From positions 1-51,288 of the forward strand of contig CANPXW010000007.1 of assembly GCA_947587025.1 (NCBI GenBank): DNA of 51,288 nucleotides, read 5' to 3'. Below are positions 16,999 through 29,410 of the stretch, in pieces. The translations under genes and the position numbers were made by a program. Within the stretch, counting starts at the first letter, position 1. Every line of letters starts with the position of its first letter. This stretch comes from an uncultured Oscillospiraceae bacterium. GTDB lineage: Bacteria; Bacillota; Clostridia; Oscillospirales; Oscillospiraceae. The notes beneath the pieces are model-generated. The model was not told where the DNA came from and did not search any database. It worked only from the letters and a program-made list of their open reading frames with translations.

Positions 16999-17927
16999 CA
17001 TATCTTCGCGTTTATCCAATCCAGCGTGTCCTGCCAGACGGCCTCTTTTCCCAGCTCGTTGTGTATCTCGTGGCGCATGCCGGGCCATAGCTTCACGGTC
17101 ACGTCCCGCATCCCGACCCGGCGGAAGTCGGCGGCCACCTTTTCCACGCCCTTGCCCCAGCCGCCCACCGGGTCCGCGCTGCCGGCGGTGAACAGCACCG
17201 GCATATCCTTATTCATCCTGGCCATGTGGGAGCGCTTGCCGATGAGAGTCAGACCCTCGGCCATGTCCCGCATCAGCCCCGCCGTACCGGTGAAGCCGCA
17301 CAGCGGGTCCGCGTGGTAGGCCCGTATCACCACCGGGTCACGGCATATCCAGTCGTTTGGGCTGATGGGGTCGTCGATGCCCTTCATGTAGCTGCCGAAG
17401 GCAAGCTTTTGCAGCATTTGGCTGCGATAGCCGCTGCCGTGCTTTTTCACCTCCCGGCCGGCCAGAAAGCGGGCTGCGGCGCACATGGCGGGGGACTGGC
17501 CGCCGGTGCCGGACAGCACGCAGGCGTCGAAGTCATCCGGGTGCCAGCCTAAGTACGTGCGGGCGATGAAGCTGCCCATGCTGTGGCCGTACAGCACCAT
17601 GGGCACGCCGGGATACCGCTCATGCAGCAGATCGTGCAGCCGCTTTTCGTCCTCGGTGACGTGCTCCCAGCCCTTTTCCTCACCGAACCAGCCCAGCTCC
17701 TTGCCGTCACGGATGGTCCGTCCGTGGCCAAGATGGTCGTCGCCCGCCACAGCGATGCCGTTTTGCGTCATATACCGGGCGTAGGCGTCATAGCGGCCGA
17801 CGTACTCCGCCACGCCGTGCACCAGCTGCACCACCGCCCGCACCGGCCCGTCCGGCATCCACAGGCTGTAGTGTATGTCATGTATCCCATCCGTGGAGGG
17901 GAATGTGAGATCGTTTGTCTGGACCAT
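16998..17927 (-). CDS. Alpha/beta hydrolase, monoacylglycerol lipase-like
   Basis: The 309-residue protein has the fold and motifs of the S33/Hydrolase_4 group. The nucleophile is Ser116 in LYGHSMGSF, the acid is Asp252 in AGSADPVGG, and the base is His286 in GMRHEIHNE. The oxyanion region is QLVHGVAEYVGRY, and GDDHLGHGRT is the conserved loop of monoglyceride and lysophospholipases. No signal peptide is seen, so it should act in the cytoplasm on lipid esters. It is divergent from glycerol kinase, so glycerol released by the hydrolase could feed GlpK; this link is inferred from position. Its ribosome site GGGAGAG lies upstream of the ATG. Confidence 0.88.
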   Translation of the reverse strand: MVQTNDLTFPSTDGIHDIHYSLWMPDGPVRAVVQLVHGVAEYVGRYDAYARYMTQNGIAVAGDDHLGHGRTIRDGKELGWFGEEKGWEHVTEDEKRLHDLLHERYPGVPMVLYGHSMGSFIARTYLGWHPDDFDACVLSGTGGQSPAMCAAARFLAGREVKKHGSGYRSQMLQKLAFGSYMKGIDDPISPNDWICRDPVVIRAYHADPLCGFTGTAGLMRDMAEGLTLIGKRSHMARMNKDMPVLFTAGSADPVGGWGKGVEKVAADFRRVGMRDVTVKLWPGMRHEIHNELGKEAVWQDTLDWINAKI

Positions 17928-17966
17928 GGAAATCGCTCTCCCATTCTGCTATAATGCTACTGACAT

Positions 17967-17995
17967 ATTTTAATCTATTTTGCGTGCAGCGTCAA
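17967..17995 (-). promoter_or_regulatory. Promoter of the lipase-like hydrolase gene
   Basis: On the minus strand TTGACG (17990-17995) and TAAAAT (17967-17972) are 17 bases apart. The -35 box ends two bases from the glpK ribosome site, so binding of a factor here could affect both genes. Confidence 0.55.
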
Positions 17996-18009
17996 CAAGG
18001 AGGCCAGCC

Positions 18010-19509
<1,500 letters not shown>

Positions 19510-19518
19510 ACGAAAAGA

Positions 19519-19554
19519 AAAAGCCCCGGAAAGCGGCTGCTTTCCGGGGCTTTT
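19519..19554. terminator. Terminator between glpK and gdhA
   Basis: GCCCCGGAAAGC at 19523-19534 pairs perfectly with GCTTTCCGGGGC at 19539-19550 around GGCT. It has A-rich sequence on the left and TTTT on the right. It lies between the convergent glpK and gdhA genes and should stop transcripts from both. Confidence 0.92.
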
Positions 19555-19571
19555 GTCTGCCAAATCATATC

Positions 19572-21554
<1,983 letters not shown>

Positions 21555-21565
<11 letters not shown>

Positions 21566-22310
21566 CGAACTGGAGGCGCTGCTGCGCTCCTCGCTGGGAA
21601 GCATGCCAGCGCCAAAGCGGATGGAGCAGACGGCGGTGCTGTGCGCGCAGATCGTGGGCCAGCGGCCCCGGACGGAGCCGCAGCTGGGCTTTTGGGGCTT
21701 CCTGTCAGAGATATTCCGCTTCGAGGGCGGTCTTATCCTGGCATGCCAGGCGGCGGCGCTGCTGCTGGTCGGGCTGCACGTGTACGGCGCGGCGGACCAT
21801 CTTCAGACGCTGCCGGCCTATATCCCGCTGTTCGCGCTGGCGGTCATGCCCGCCCTGTTCCGGGGCCGCTACCGGGGCGTGAGCGAGCTGGAGGCGGCCA
21901 CGCGGGCCTCCGCAGCCCAGCTGACGCTGGCAAAGCTGGTCCTGGCGGGGGGCGCGGACCTGGTGTGCATGACCTTGCTGCTGGCGCTGCAGGCGCGCAT
22001 GGCCGGCTCCTGCCGGCAGATGGGGCGGATGATCCTCTACTGCCTGGTGCCATACCTGGCCTGCATGAGCGTCACCCTGGCCGTCATCCGCCGGCGTGGG
22101 CGGGACGGCATGGCCATGAGCGCGGCCTTGGCGCTGGGCTCCTGCCTTTTCTGGTACGGCTCGGCAAAGCTCTGCCCGAGACTATACGAGATACCAGCCG
22201 TAGGCGTGTGGCTGGCCGCGTTCATGCTGTTCGCAGCGTTTTTCGTCCGGGAGATATACTTCATCATCCGTGCGAATAGGGAGGGAAGGATATATGGAAC
22301 TTACGCTTGA
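21555..22310 (+). CDS. Six-helix membrane protein, cassette 1 (candidate anti-sigma factor)
   Basis: I do not recognise a named family. The 251-residue protein has a soluble N-terminal part of about 50 residues (MKNDELEALLRSSLGSMPAP), then the motif FWGFLSEIFRFEGG, then about six hydrophobic helices separated by short basic loops. Segments shared with the protein at 36682-37392 include VSELEAATRAS (VSEVEAATRTS there) and YCLVPYLACM (YCLVPYLTCM there). Its gene overlaps the ECF sigma gene and also the ATPase gene, the usual place of an anti-sigma factor. A cytoplasmic N-terminus that holds the sigma factor, with the membrane part sensing an envelope signal or the transporter's state, is a hypothesis. 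No zinc-finger anti-sigma motif (HxxxCxxC) is seen. Confidence 0.75.
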
Positions 22311-23163
22311 CCGGCTGACGAAGCACTACGGCAGGAAGATCGCTGTGGACTGCGTCAGCGCCAGACTGGGCCCGGGCGTATACGGCCTACTGGGGGCCAA
22401 CGGCGCGGGCAAGACCACGCTGATGCGCATGCTGTGCGCCATTTTGGAGCCTACCTCCGGCCAGGTGTTCTGGGACGGGGAGGACACGGCCGCCATGGGC
22501 GCGGCCTACCGCACCGTGCTGGGGTATCTGCCCCAGGACTTCGGGTACTACCCGGGCTATACCGCGTCGGAATTTCTGGCGTACATCGCCGCCCTCAAGG
22601 GCATCCCCCGCAGCATCGCTGCCGGGCGGGTGCGCCAGCTTCTGCGCACTGTGGGGCTGCAGGGCGCGGCGGACAGAAAGCTGCGCACCTTCTCCGGGGG
22701 CATGAAGCAGCGGGTGGGCATCGCCCAGGCGCTTTTGAACGACCCGCAGATACTCATCCTGGACGAGCCCACGGCGGGGCTGGACCCCAAGGAGCGGGTG
22801 CACCTGAGAAATCTGCTGGCGGACTATGCCGGGGACCGCATCGTGATACTGTCCACACACATCGTGTCGGACGTGGAGGCCATCGCGGACCGGGTGTTCG
22901 TGATGAAGGACGGGAAATTCATCCTCCGGGGCACGGTGCCGGAGCTTGTGCGCCAGGCGGAGGGGAAGGTGTGGGAGCTCTCTGTCCCGGCGGACCGGGT
23001 CAGGGCCTGGCAGGAGGACTTCACGGTGGTCAATCTGCGCCACGAGGGAGACCGGGCGGTGCTGCGCCTGGTGGCGGACAGCCGGCCGGACGGACACGCC
23101 GTGCCCTGCACGCCCACCATGGAGGATCTGTATCTCTATCATTTCGGCGCGGAGGAGGCGTGA
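22294..23163 (+). CDS. ABC transporter ATP-binding protein, cassette 1
   Basis: The 289-residue ATPase has Walker A LLGANGAGKTTLMRML, Q-loop LPQDFGYYPGY, signature FSGGMKQRVGIAQAL, Walker B ILILDEPTAGLDP and switch His in STHIVSDVEAIAD. The C-terminal 70 residues after the nucleotide-binding core are of the kind found in BcrA/drug-resistance type exporters. It is the same length as its paralogue at 37376-38245, and most motif regions are identical. I chose the ATG at 22294 because of the GGGAGGGAAGGA ribosome site and the match of MELTLDRLTKHYG with the paralogue's MELSIDRLTKHYG. It pairs with the permease that follows by one base. Confidence 0.93.
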   Translation: MELTLDRLTKHYGRKIAVDCVSARLGPGVYGLLGANGAGKTTLMRMLCAILEPTSGQVFWDGEDTAAMGAAYRTVLGYLPQDFGYYPGYTASEFLAYIAALKGIPRSIAAGRVRQLLRTVGLQGAADRKLRTFSGGMKQRVGIAQALLNDPQILILDEPTAGLDPKERVHLRNLLADYAGDRIVILSTHIVSDVEAIADRVFVMKDGKFILRGTVPELVRQAEGKVWELSVPADRVRAWQEDFTVVNLRHEGDRAVLRLVADSRPDGHAVPCTPTMEDLYLYHFGAEEA

Positions 23164-23164
23164 T

Positions 23165-24388
23165 ATGGAGCTGTTCGCATTGGAGCACAAAAAGCTGTGG
23201 CGAAGGACCGGCACCCGGCTGTGCGTGGCGCTGTGCTTCGTCTACATGGTCATATTCTGCGGGGTGCTGAACTACCAGTGGTTCGGCTTTGGCAGCGAGG
23301 CTGACGCTACCAGCGCCTTCGGCAACTACTTCGACGGCTGGTCCCAGATACGGGCAAGCCAGGCTAGGGCGGCCCGGTACGGCGGCGTGCTCACGGACGA
23401 GACCTTCCAGCGGATGGTGGCCGACCTGCAGCGTGACGACGCCGCAGGCCTGGAGAGCGAGCTGGGGCGCAGCGAGCGGACCCTGTTCAACGGCTGGCTG
23501 GGTCAGCTCTATCCGGAGATGGAGGAACAGGACAGGGGGCTTTATTCCATCCTGATGGCCTACTACGTGGACACGTCCCAGCTGACGGGGTTTTACGCCC
23601 GGCGGCAGGCGGTGCTGGAGGAATTCCTCCACAGCCAGGGCCAGGGGGTCGGCCCGGAATGGGAGCTGCTGCTGGGGATGAACGAGAGAGTGGAGGAGCC
23701 GTTCCGGTACCAGTGGACCAGCGGCTGGCAGCTTCTGCTGGGCGACGCGCTGCCGGACATGGGCACGGTCATGGCCCTGTTTCTGGCCATCGTGCTCTCG
23801 TCCACCTTCGCCGGGGAGTGGCACAGCGGCGCGGCGGCGCTGCTGCTGACCACGGAGAGAGGCTGGCACAGCCTGGCCCTGGTGAAGGTGCTCAGCGGCC
23901 TGGCCTTCACTGCAGAGCTGTTCACGCTGCTGACCGTGGGAGGCGTCGCCGCCCAGCTCATTTGGCTTGGCACGGCCGGGTGGGACATGCCCATCCAGCT
24001 TATCAAGCTGCTGGCCGTGGCCCCCATGAACATGCTCCAGGCGGAGATATACGAATACGGCTATGCGCTGCTGGGAGCCCTGGGGTACGCGGGGGTGGTG
24101 ATGCTGCTGTCGGCGCTGGTGAAAAGCAACGTGCTGGCGCTGCTGCTGAGCCTGGCGGCGGTGTATGGCCCGGCTATCGCCGCCCAGTACCTGCCCATGG
24201 GCGCGCAAAAGGCCCTGGACCTGCTGCCCCTGGTGGGCAGCAGCGCGGACATCTTCCGCACCAACACCTTCCGCATCTTCGGCCATTACATCTGGTCGCC
24301 GTATCTGCTTCTGGCCGTGCCGGTGCTGCTGGGCCTGGCCTGCACGCCTTTCGCCGTCCTGCGCTGGTCACGCCGGATGCGGACATAA
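23165..24388 (+). CDS. ABC transporter permease, cassette 1
   Basis: The 407-residue membrane protein begins MELFALEHKKLWRRTGTRL, with a first helix at about residues 18-38. A large hydrophilic region of about 150 residues follows, probably outside the cell. From about residue 195 come five further helices, including LSSTFAGEWHSGAAALLLTT and the late SPYLLLAVPVLLGLACTPF. This topology fits ABC-2 type exporters with an extracellular domain. The GAGGAGG ribosome site is inside the end of the ATPase gene. The protein at 38247-39461 is a clear paralogue with the same layout (FSGEWHNSTAPMLHTT at the matching place). The cargo is unknown; antimicrobial peptides or lipids are possible from the family type. 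Confidence 0.85.
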   Translation: MELFALEHKKLWRRTGTRLCVALCFVYMVIFCGVLNYQWFGFGSEADATSAFGNYFDGWSQIRASQARAARYGGVLTDETFQRMVADLQRDDAAGLESELGRSERTLFNGWLGQLYPEMEEQDRGLYSILMAYYVDTSQLTGFYARRQAVLEEFLHSQGQGVGPEWELLLGMNERVEEPFRYQWTSGWQLLLGDALPDMGTVMALFLAIVLSSTFAGEWHSGAAALLLTTERGWHSLALVKVLSGLAFTAELFTLLTVGGVAAQLIWLGTAGWDMPIQLIKLLAVAPMNMLQAEIYEYGYALLGALGYAGVVMLLSALVKSNVLALLLSLAAVYGPAIAAQYLPMGAQKALDLLPLVGSSADIFRTNTFRIFGHYIWSPYLLLAVPVLLGLACTPFAVLRWSRRMRT

Positions 24389-24392
24389 CAAG

Positions 24393-24436
24393 AAAACGGG
24401 GGAGACGCTTGTGCAGAAGCCGTCTCCCTCGTTTTT
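24393..24436. terminator. Terminator between cassette 1 and the XRE-TPR gene
   Basis: AAAACGGGGGAGACG pairs with CGTCTCCCTCGTTTT (one G-T pair) around a 14-base inner loop. It ends in GTTTTT. It follows the permease stop codon and lies ten bases from the stop of the convergent regulator gene. Confidence 0.85.
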
Positions 24437-24445
24437 CAACGCAGC

Positions 24446-25396
24446 TCAAAAGGGGAATCGCAGGCCCAAATGCTCCGCTATGTCCTTTTCCAAAAGCAGC
24501 CGGTCATGCTCATCGCCGATGACTTTATAGAGACAGTACGCATCCCGGTAGTATTCTTTGCATCGGTCCACATCGCCCTGACGGAAACGGCATTCGCCCA
24601 TGAGGTGCAAAATGATGGGAAGGAATTGATAGTGCGCGTACTCCACGCAGGCCTTCCTCCCCAGCTCCGCCGCCTCCAGCGCGTCGTCGTAGCGCCCAAC
24701 CTTAAAGAGCTCATGGGCGTAGTTGCAGGCGATCAGTGTCAGTTTCCCGGCGTACCGGGACATCCCGGAGGAATAGTGCTTCTGCACATACCTGAGCAAT
24801 TGGCGGTAAATATCGATCGCTTTTTTGGGCTGCCCCAACTGCGAATAGGTTATGGCGATCTGGTTGAGCAGCGTGGTCTCCTCCATGCTGTACAGACCCA
24901 GGTCGAGCGCCTCCAGGTCAAGGCCGGGGACTGTAAGGCGCAAAGCGTCCAGCAGCAGCTCCAGCCGCTCTTCCGGCCGGTAAGGGCCGTCCGGCTTGCC
25001 CAAGGTCACCCGCCTGGCTATGATGTATTGCCGGCTGAGCCGGTCGTCGGGCTCTGTGAGCTTTTCCAGTTCCTCCAGCTTTTGCAGTCCCGCCGCCCGG
25101 ATACGGGGCCGGTCCTCCGGTGACGCCCGCTCGAATCGTATCACGTCGGCGCGGATCTCATCCTCCAGGGTCTTGATCTCCAGCTCGTGCTTGCTCAGCA
25201 GGGCATAAAACCGCTCGTCCGGCAGGCCAAGCCGCTGGAGAAGGGCACGGACACGGCCATAGGAGGGCATCTGCTTCCCGTTTTCCAGCCGGGAGATGGT
25301 GATGGGCTCGCAAATGCCGGCGCACAGCCGCTCCTGGGTCAGTCCCTGCTTCCGCCGTTCCTGCCGGATGTATTCGCCAAGAAATAACTCTCTCAT
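24446..25396 (-). CDS. XRE-type regulator with TPR-like helical domain
   Basis: The 316-residue protein starts with a helix-turn-helix, LGEYIRQERRKQGLTQERLC with ITISRLENGKQMPSYGRVRA, as in the Xre/Cro family. The rest, about residues 75-316, is all helical with tetratricopeptide-like repeats (TYSQLGQPKKAIDIYRQLL; YAHELFKVGRYDDALEAAEL; HLMGECRFRQGDVDRCKEYY). This architecture is that of Rgg/PlcR-type (RRNPP) regulators, many of which respond to secreted peptides. It is divergent from an ABC exporter gene 156 bases away, which is the likely target. I found no convincing signal-peptide gene beside it. AGAAGGAGGCG precedes the ATG. Confidence 0.85.
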   Translation of the reverse strand: MRELFLGEYIRQERRKQGLTQERLCAGICEPITISRLENGKQMPSYGRVRALLQRLGLPDERFYALLSKHELEIKTLEDEIRADVIRFERASPEDRPRIRAAGLQKLEELEKLTEPDDRLSRQYIIARRVTLGKPDGPYRPEERLELLLDALRLTVPGLDLEALDLGLYSMEETTLLNQIAITYSQLGQPKKAIDIYRQLLRYVQKHYSSGMSRYAGKLTLIACNYAHELFKVGRYDDALEAAELGRKACVEYAHYQFLPIILHLMGECRFRQGDVDRCKEYYRDAYCLYKVIGDEHDRLLLEKDIAEHLGLRFPF

Positions 25397-25422
25397 GGAT
25401 GCGCCTCCTTCTCACCAGGGTG

Positions 25423-25440
25423 GGTCCATTATATCACCCC
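25423..25440 (-). promoter_or_regulatory. Probable -10 region of the XRE-TPR gene
   Basis: Reading the minus strand, GGGGGTGATATAATGG contains a perfect TATAAT about 30 bases before the start codon. No good -35 hexamer sits 16-18 bases upstream, which would fit a promoter needing an activator or controlled by the regulator itself. Confidence 0.4.
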
Positions 25441-25552
25441 CTATGTCAGGATACCCTGTCGTTTTGTGTTATTTTCGGCCAACAGGAAACGATATTCACT
25501 TTACGTCCCTGCGGCGTTATCCTCACATGGTCACGACGTCAGGGGGAGAGAA

Positions 25553-27166
25553 ATGAAAACGCTGACTTCCAAGGGAAAATGGCTCATGGCGCTGACGTGC
25601 CTGTTGTATGCCGCCCAGTCCGTCCTTCTTGTGTTCATCGCCTATATCAACGGACGCCTGATCGACTGTGTGACAACGGCCGATATGGACGGGCTACTGC
25701 GGGCGGCCCTGCTGAGCGCCGGACTTACCATCGTGAGCTATGGGATGGACGCGGCCATGACGTCCTCCCGGCTGGCGGTCATCGCCGACGGGGAGGTGGG
25801 GCTGAAGACCGGTATCATGGGAAACCTGCTGCGCCGCCCGCTGAAGAGATTCCGAGAGGAGCCGGACGCCTATTACCTGAATCTGCTCACCACGGATGTG
25901 GAGCTGTTCCAGCAGTATCTGCGCTATATCCCCCTGTTCTTCACAAGCGCCGCCTCCATCCTCGCGGCCTCGTGGATGCTCCTCCGGATGCATCCGCTCT
26001 TGCTGCTGACCGCCCTTATCGCTGCGGCCATCCCCCTGGCGGTCATGCGGCCCTTCACGAAGCTGGGAACAAAATGCGCCAACGCCTACTCGAAAGCCGC
26101 CGAGGGCTATACCAGCGTGCTCAAGGAGGCCATCGAGGGCTGCGAGGTGATACGCGCGGCCGGAGCGGAGGAAACGTTCTTGCGGCGATACGCCGACGCC
26201 GGCAGGTCTCGTCAGCGGGCCTGGTCCAAAAATGAGCTTGTTGGGAACATGACATTTCAGACACTGTTGTCGGTCGCGTCCCTGGCCTCCGTCGCCTGCA
26301 CGGTCCTGGGCGGCTGGCTGGCCATCCGGGGCGTGATGACAGTGGGCATGCTCGTTGCCGCCCGGACCTATTTTGTCAATATCTCCAACTACTTTTCCAA
26401 CCTCACCGGCTATATCGTGGAGATACGCGCGTCCAGAAAGATACGGGAAAAGCTGCAAGGGCAAATGGAGCTGCCCTGCCCCGCAGACAGCGGCCTGCCC
26501 CTGTCCCCGCAGCCGGAGGTCGTCTATGACGATGTGTCCTTTGCCTTTGGCGGCCGGCGGCTCTACAGCGGGCTGACCGCGCGCTTTGCTCCCGGGGGCT
26601 GCTACGCGGTGGTGGGGGAGAGCGGCAGCGGAAAATCCACGCTGGTAAAGCTGCTGCTCAAGTACTACGACGATCACCAGGGGACCATTTCCCTGGCCGG
26701 GCAGGACGTCCGCCGGCTCTCCGAACGGGAGGTATATGAGCTGGTGGGCGTGGTGGACCAGACGCCTTATCTGTTCAACGCCTCTCTATATGAGAATATC
26801 ACCCTGTTCGGCGGCCAGCCCGGACCGGATTCGGAGGAATACCGGGCGATTATCCGGAGGCTGGATCTGACCGAACTGGCCCGGCGGGTGGGGGATGTGC
26901 CTCTGGGGGATTTTGGCGACAAGATCTCCGGCGGCGAGCGCCAGCGGATCAACATCGCCCGCGCCCTGCGGCGAAAGCCCAAAATACTGATCTTCGACGA
27001 ACCCACCACCGGCCTGGACCCGGAAAGCGTGAAGATGATCAACGAATTTATTTTTGCTCTTAAGGGCGTGACGCGTATCGTCGTCACCCACGATTGGTCA
27101 AAGGCGTATTTGGGGCGGTTCGACGGCGTGATAAGCATCGGGAGCAGACGAGCGCCTGATCAATAA
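25553..27166 (+). CDS. ABC exporter with fused membrane and ATPase domains
   Basis: The 537-residue half-transporter has a membrane domain at about residues 10-310 (six helices expected) and an ATPase domain from about 325. Walker A is VVGESGSGKSTLVKLLLKYY, signature is KISGGERQRINIARAL, Walker B is ILIFDEPTTGLDPES and the switch His is in VVTHDW. Such proteins form homo- or heterodimers exporting lipids, peptides or drugs. Only one half is encoded here, so a homodimer is likely. I chose the ATG at 25553 with GGGGGAGAG upstream; the frame can be extended to 25466 without support. It is divergent from the XRE-TPR regulator and has its own terminator. Confidence 0.92.
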   Translation: MKTLTSKGKWLMALTCLLYAAQSVLLVFIAYINGRLIDCVTTADMDGLLRAALLSAGLTIVSYGMDAAMTSSRLAVIADGEVGLKTGIMGNLLRRPLKRFREEPDAYYLNLLTTDVELFQQYLRYIPLFFTSAASILAASWMLLRMHPLLLLTALIAAAIPLAVMRPFTKLGTKCANAYSKAAEGYTSVLKEAIEGCEVIRAAGAEETFLRRYADAGRSRQRAWSKNELVGNMTFQTLLSVASLASVACTVLGGWLAIRGVMTVGMLVAARTYFVNISNYFSNLTGYIVEIRASRKIREKLQGQMELPCPADSGLPLSPQPEVVYDDVSFAFGGRRLYSGLTARFAPGGCYAVVGESGSGKSTLVKLLLKYYDDHQGTISLAGQDVRRLSEREVYELVGVVDQTPYLFNASLYENITLFGGQPGPDSEEYRAIIRRLDLTELARRVGDVPLGDFGDKISGGERQRINIARALRRKPKILIFDEPTTGLDPESVKMINEFIFALKGVTRIVVTHDWSKAYLGRFDGVISIGSRRAPDQ

Positions 27167-27207
27167 AGGTCCGCACCTCTTCCGTTTTGAAAAAGGTGCG
27201 GACCTTT
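27165..27207. terminator. Terminator after the ABC exporter gene
   Basis: AAAGGTCCGCACCT at 27165-27178 pairs perfectly over 14 bases with AGGTGCGGACCTTT at 27194-27207. The left arm overlaps the exporter's stop codon. It also lies 19 bases past the stop of the minus-strand nitroreductase gene, so it is probably shared. Confidence 0.88.
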
Positions 27208-27225
27208 GTTTGTATACGGTGCTTT

Positions 27226-27753
27226 TCAGAGGACGGTGACGTTCTTCTCCCAGTCGCAGGCGTGGGGCTCCTTGGACGCTGCCTTGGGGCCCACGGCGAT
27301 GGCCACCTGGAAGTCGTAGCCCTCGGGGAAGCCCAGCGCCTGGGCGAAGGACTGCTTCTTTTCGCCCAGCATGGCGGCCTTGATGCAGCCGATGATGACG
27401 CTGCCCAGGCCCAGGCCCTCGGCGGCCAGGGCGATGTTCTCCACGGCGATGCCCGCGTCCACCGCCGTCCAGGGGAAGGACGCGTCGCCGCTGACAAAGA
27501 GTACCACAGGGGCGTCGTAGTAGAAGTTGGCGGACGGCTGAGCGCCGGCCAGGACGTTTTTCTCCTGCTCGATCTGGCCAAGCAGGGGGGAGTCGCCCTG
27601 CACGGCGGTGAAGTGTATCTCCTGCCGGTTGGCGGCGGTGGGGGCCTGCAGACCGCCCTGGAGAAGGGCATGCAGCTGCTCTTCCGTCAGCTTTTCCGCC
27701 TTGTAGCCACGGGTGGAGCTTCTGGCCGCGATGGCGCTGAGAATATCGCTCAT
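27226..27753 (-). CDS. Nitroreductase family protein
   Basis: The 175-residue flavoprotein shows family features: AARSSTRGYKAEKLTEEQL at the N-terminus (FMN phosphate contact), LQAPTAANRQEIHF, and VENIALAAEGLGLGSVIIG, the conserved helix and glycine loop. It should bind FMN and reduce a small substrate with NAD(P)H; the substrate is unknown. I chose the ATG at 27753, giving MSDILSAIAARSSTRGYK, because AAGGAGG lies just upstream and the longer frame to 27804 has no family match. It follows the MATE gene by 31 bases on the same strand, so the two are probably cotranscribed. Confidence 0.92.
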   Translation of the reverse strand: MSDILSAIAARSSTRGYKAEKLTEEQLHALLQGGLQAPTAANRQEIHFTAVQGDSPLLGQIEQEKNVLAGAQPSANFYYDAPVVLFVSGDASFPWTAVDAGIAVENIALAAEGLGLGSVIIGCIKAAMLGEKKQSFAQALGFPEGYDFQVAIAVGPKAASKEPHACDWEKNVTVL

Positions 27754-27784
27754 AGGATATGACCTCCTTATAAGATTACGAACT

Positions 27785-29293
27785 TTACGCCGGCTGGGCA
27801 GCACTGTGCTTGCGGCCCAGGGCGAGCCGCTTCCAGCGGCCGGAGCGGTAGCGCACCGCCATGAGCACCGTGCGCAGCAGCTGGTCGGACACCAGCGCTA
27901 TCCACGCGCCCCAGAGGCCCAGGTGGAACACGTTCACCAGCACGATGCATATCAGGGTCCGGGCACCCAGCACCGTCACCGCCATCACCACGGCGGGGAA
28001 GCGGGTGTCGCCCGCGCCGCGCAGGCCGCCGGCCACGATGAACTGGTCGGCCTGGAAGGGCTGGCTGGCGGCCAGCAGGATGAGGATAGGCGCGCCCATG
28101 TCCACGATCTCCGGGGTGTTCTTGAAAATGGCGATGATCTGCCGGTTGAAGAGCACCATCAGCGCCATCAGGATGAAGGACGATGCCACGCCCAGATCCC
28201 GGGTCCTGCGCATGTACACGGCGGCCATGTCGTAGCGCCGCTTGCCGATGGACTGGCCCATGAGGGTGGTGGCGGCGTTGGCGAAGGCCTGGCCCATCAT
28301 AAAGGTCAGCGACTGCACGTTCATGCATACCTGGTGGGTGGCGAAGATGGTGTCGCCCAAGCCGGTGACCTGCTGGGTGTAGATGATGATGCCAGCCCGC
28401 ATGAACAGCTGCTCCAGCATGGAGGGCACGCCGATGCCCACCACCCGGCCCATGAGCCGCTTGTCGAAGGTGAATTTCTCCTTAAAGTCCAGGTACACGT
28501 AGTGCTTTTTCCGCAGCGCCACCGTCATGGCGATGAGAAAGGCACATGTCTGGCCGATGATGGTGGCCCAGGAGGCGCCCGCCACGCCCATCTTGGGCAC
28601 GCCGAAGTGGCCGTAGATCATCACGTAGTTGAAAAAGAGGTTGATGACGTTGGAAAGGGTGTTGTACAGCATGGGGGTGCGGGTGTCGCCGATGCCCCGC
28701 AGCGCAGCCGTCACGGTGATGGCCAGGCACAGGGGGATGAAGCCGTACATCTGGATGTTCAGGTACGTCACGCCCTGGGCGATGGTGTCCTCGGAGATGC
28801 CGGAGCCGCCCATGAACCGGATCATGGGCTCGCAGAAGATAAGGCCCAGGACCATGAACAGCACCGACATGACGGCGTTTAGAAGCATGGCGTGCTTGAA
28901 CACCCGGTTGGCGCCGTCCCGGTCCTGCTGGCCCCGGAACCGGGCCACCATGGCCGTGGCGCCCACGTTCATGGCCTGGATCATGGTCATCAGCAGAAAC
29001 TTCGGCTGGGTGGCCAGTCCCACCGCCGCCAGCGCGGCGATGCCCTCCTGGCCGGGCAGCCGGCCCACCATCACCTGGTCGGCCATGCTGGTCAGCTGGG
29101 TGAGGATGAGCTCCACCAGGCTGGGCCAGGCGATCAGCAGCACGTCGCGATAAAGCCGCTTGTTGGCTATGCCCTCCGGTACCTGGATGCGGCCGACCCT
29201 GCCGGTGGCGTCCGGACTGTTCTCCTCGCCGTAGGGCAGATCGTCCAGCGCCGTGTATACCGTTTTTCCCTCCAGCCTGCTCTTGCTGTCCAT
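27785..29293 (-). CDS. MATE family efflux transporter (second)
   Basis: The 502-residue membrane protein has an unusually long cytoplasmic N-terminus of about 50 residues (MDSKSRLEGKTVYTALDD) before the first helix, DVLLIAWPSLVELILTQL. The MATE signature region is SMADQVMVGRLPGQEGIAAL. The second half repeats the pattern with GVPSMLEQLFMRAGIIIY. About twelve helices are expected, and the substrate is unknown. I chose the ATG at 29293; an upstream in-frame ATG at 29344 gives MNCRFLAFLALGG, which is possible but lacks a ribosome site. It is divergent from the large activase gene, with back-to-back promoters. Confidence 0.92.
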   Translation of the reverse strand: MDSKSRLEGKTVYTALDDLPYGEENSPDATGRVGRIQVPEGIANKRLYRDVLLIAWPSLVELILTQLTSMADQVMVGRLPGQEGIAALAAVGLATQPKFLLMTMIQAMNVGATAMVARFRGQQDRDGANRVFKHAMLLNAVMSVLFMVLGLIFCEPMIRFMGGSGISEDTIAQGVTYLNIQMYGFIPLCLAITVTAALRGIGDTRTPMLYNTLSNVINLFFNYVMIYGHFGVPKMGVAGASWATIIGQTCAFLIAMTVALRKKHYVYLDFKEKFTFDKRLMGRVVGIGVPSMLEQLFMRAGIIIYTQQVTGLGDTIFATHQVCMNVQSLTFMMGQAFANAATTLMGQSIGKRRYDMAAVYMRRTRDLGVASSFILMALMVLFNRQIIAIFKNTPEIVDMGAPILILLAASQPFQADQFIVAGGLRGAGDTRFPAVVMAVTVLGARTLICIVLVNVFHLGLWGAWIALVSDQLLRTVLMAVRYRSGRWKRLALGRKHSAAQPA

Positions 29294-29357
29294 GCCTCGC
29301 TCTGTTCCTCCCAGTGCCAAAAAAGCCAAAAACCTACAGTTCATATATGTTTATTTT

Positions 29358-29386
29358 ATTTTAGGACTGATTTTTTGCCCTGTCAA
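29358..29386 (-). promoter_or_regulatory. Promoter of the MATE-nitroreductase operon
   Basis: On the minus strand a perfect TTGACA (29381-29386) is 17 bases from TAAAAT (29358-29363). It lies 64 bases before the chosen start codon and 24 bases from the -35 box of the divergent promoter. Confidence 0.7.
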
Positions 29387-29410
29387 TAGATATAGTGACG
29401 GTCTGACGGC

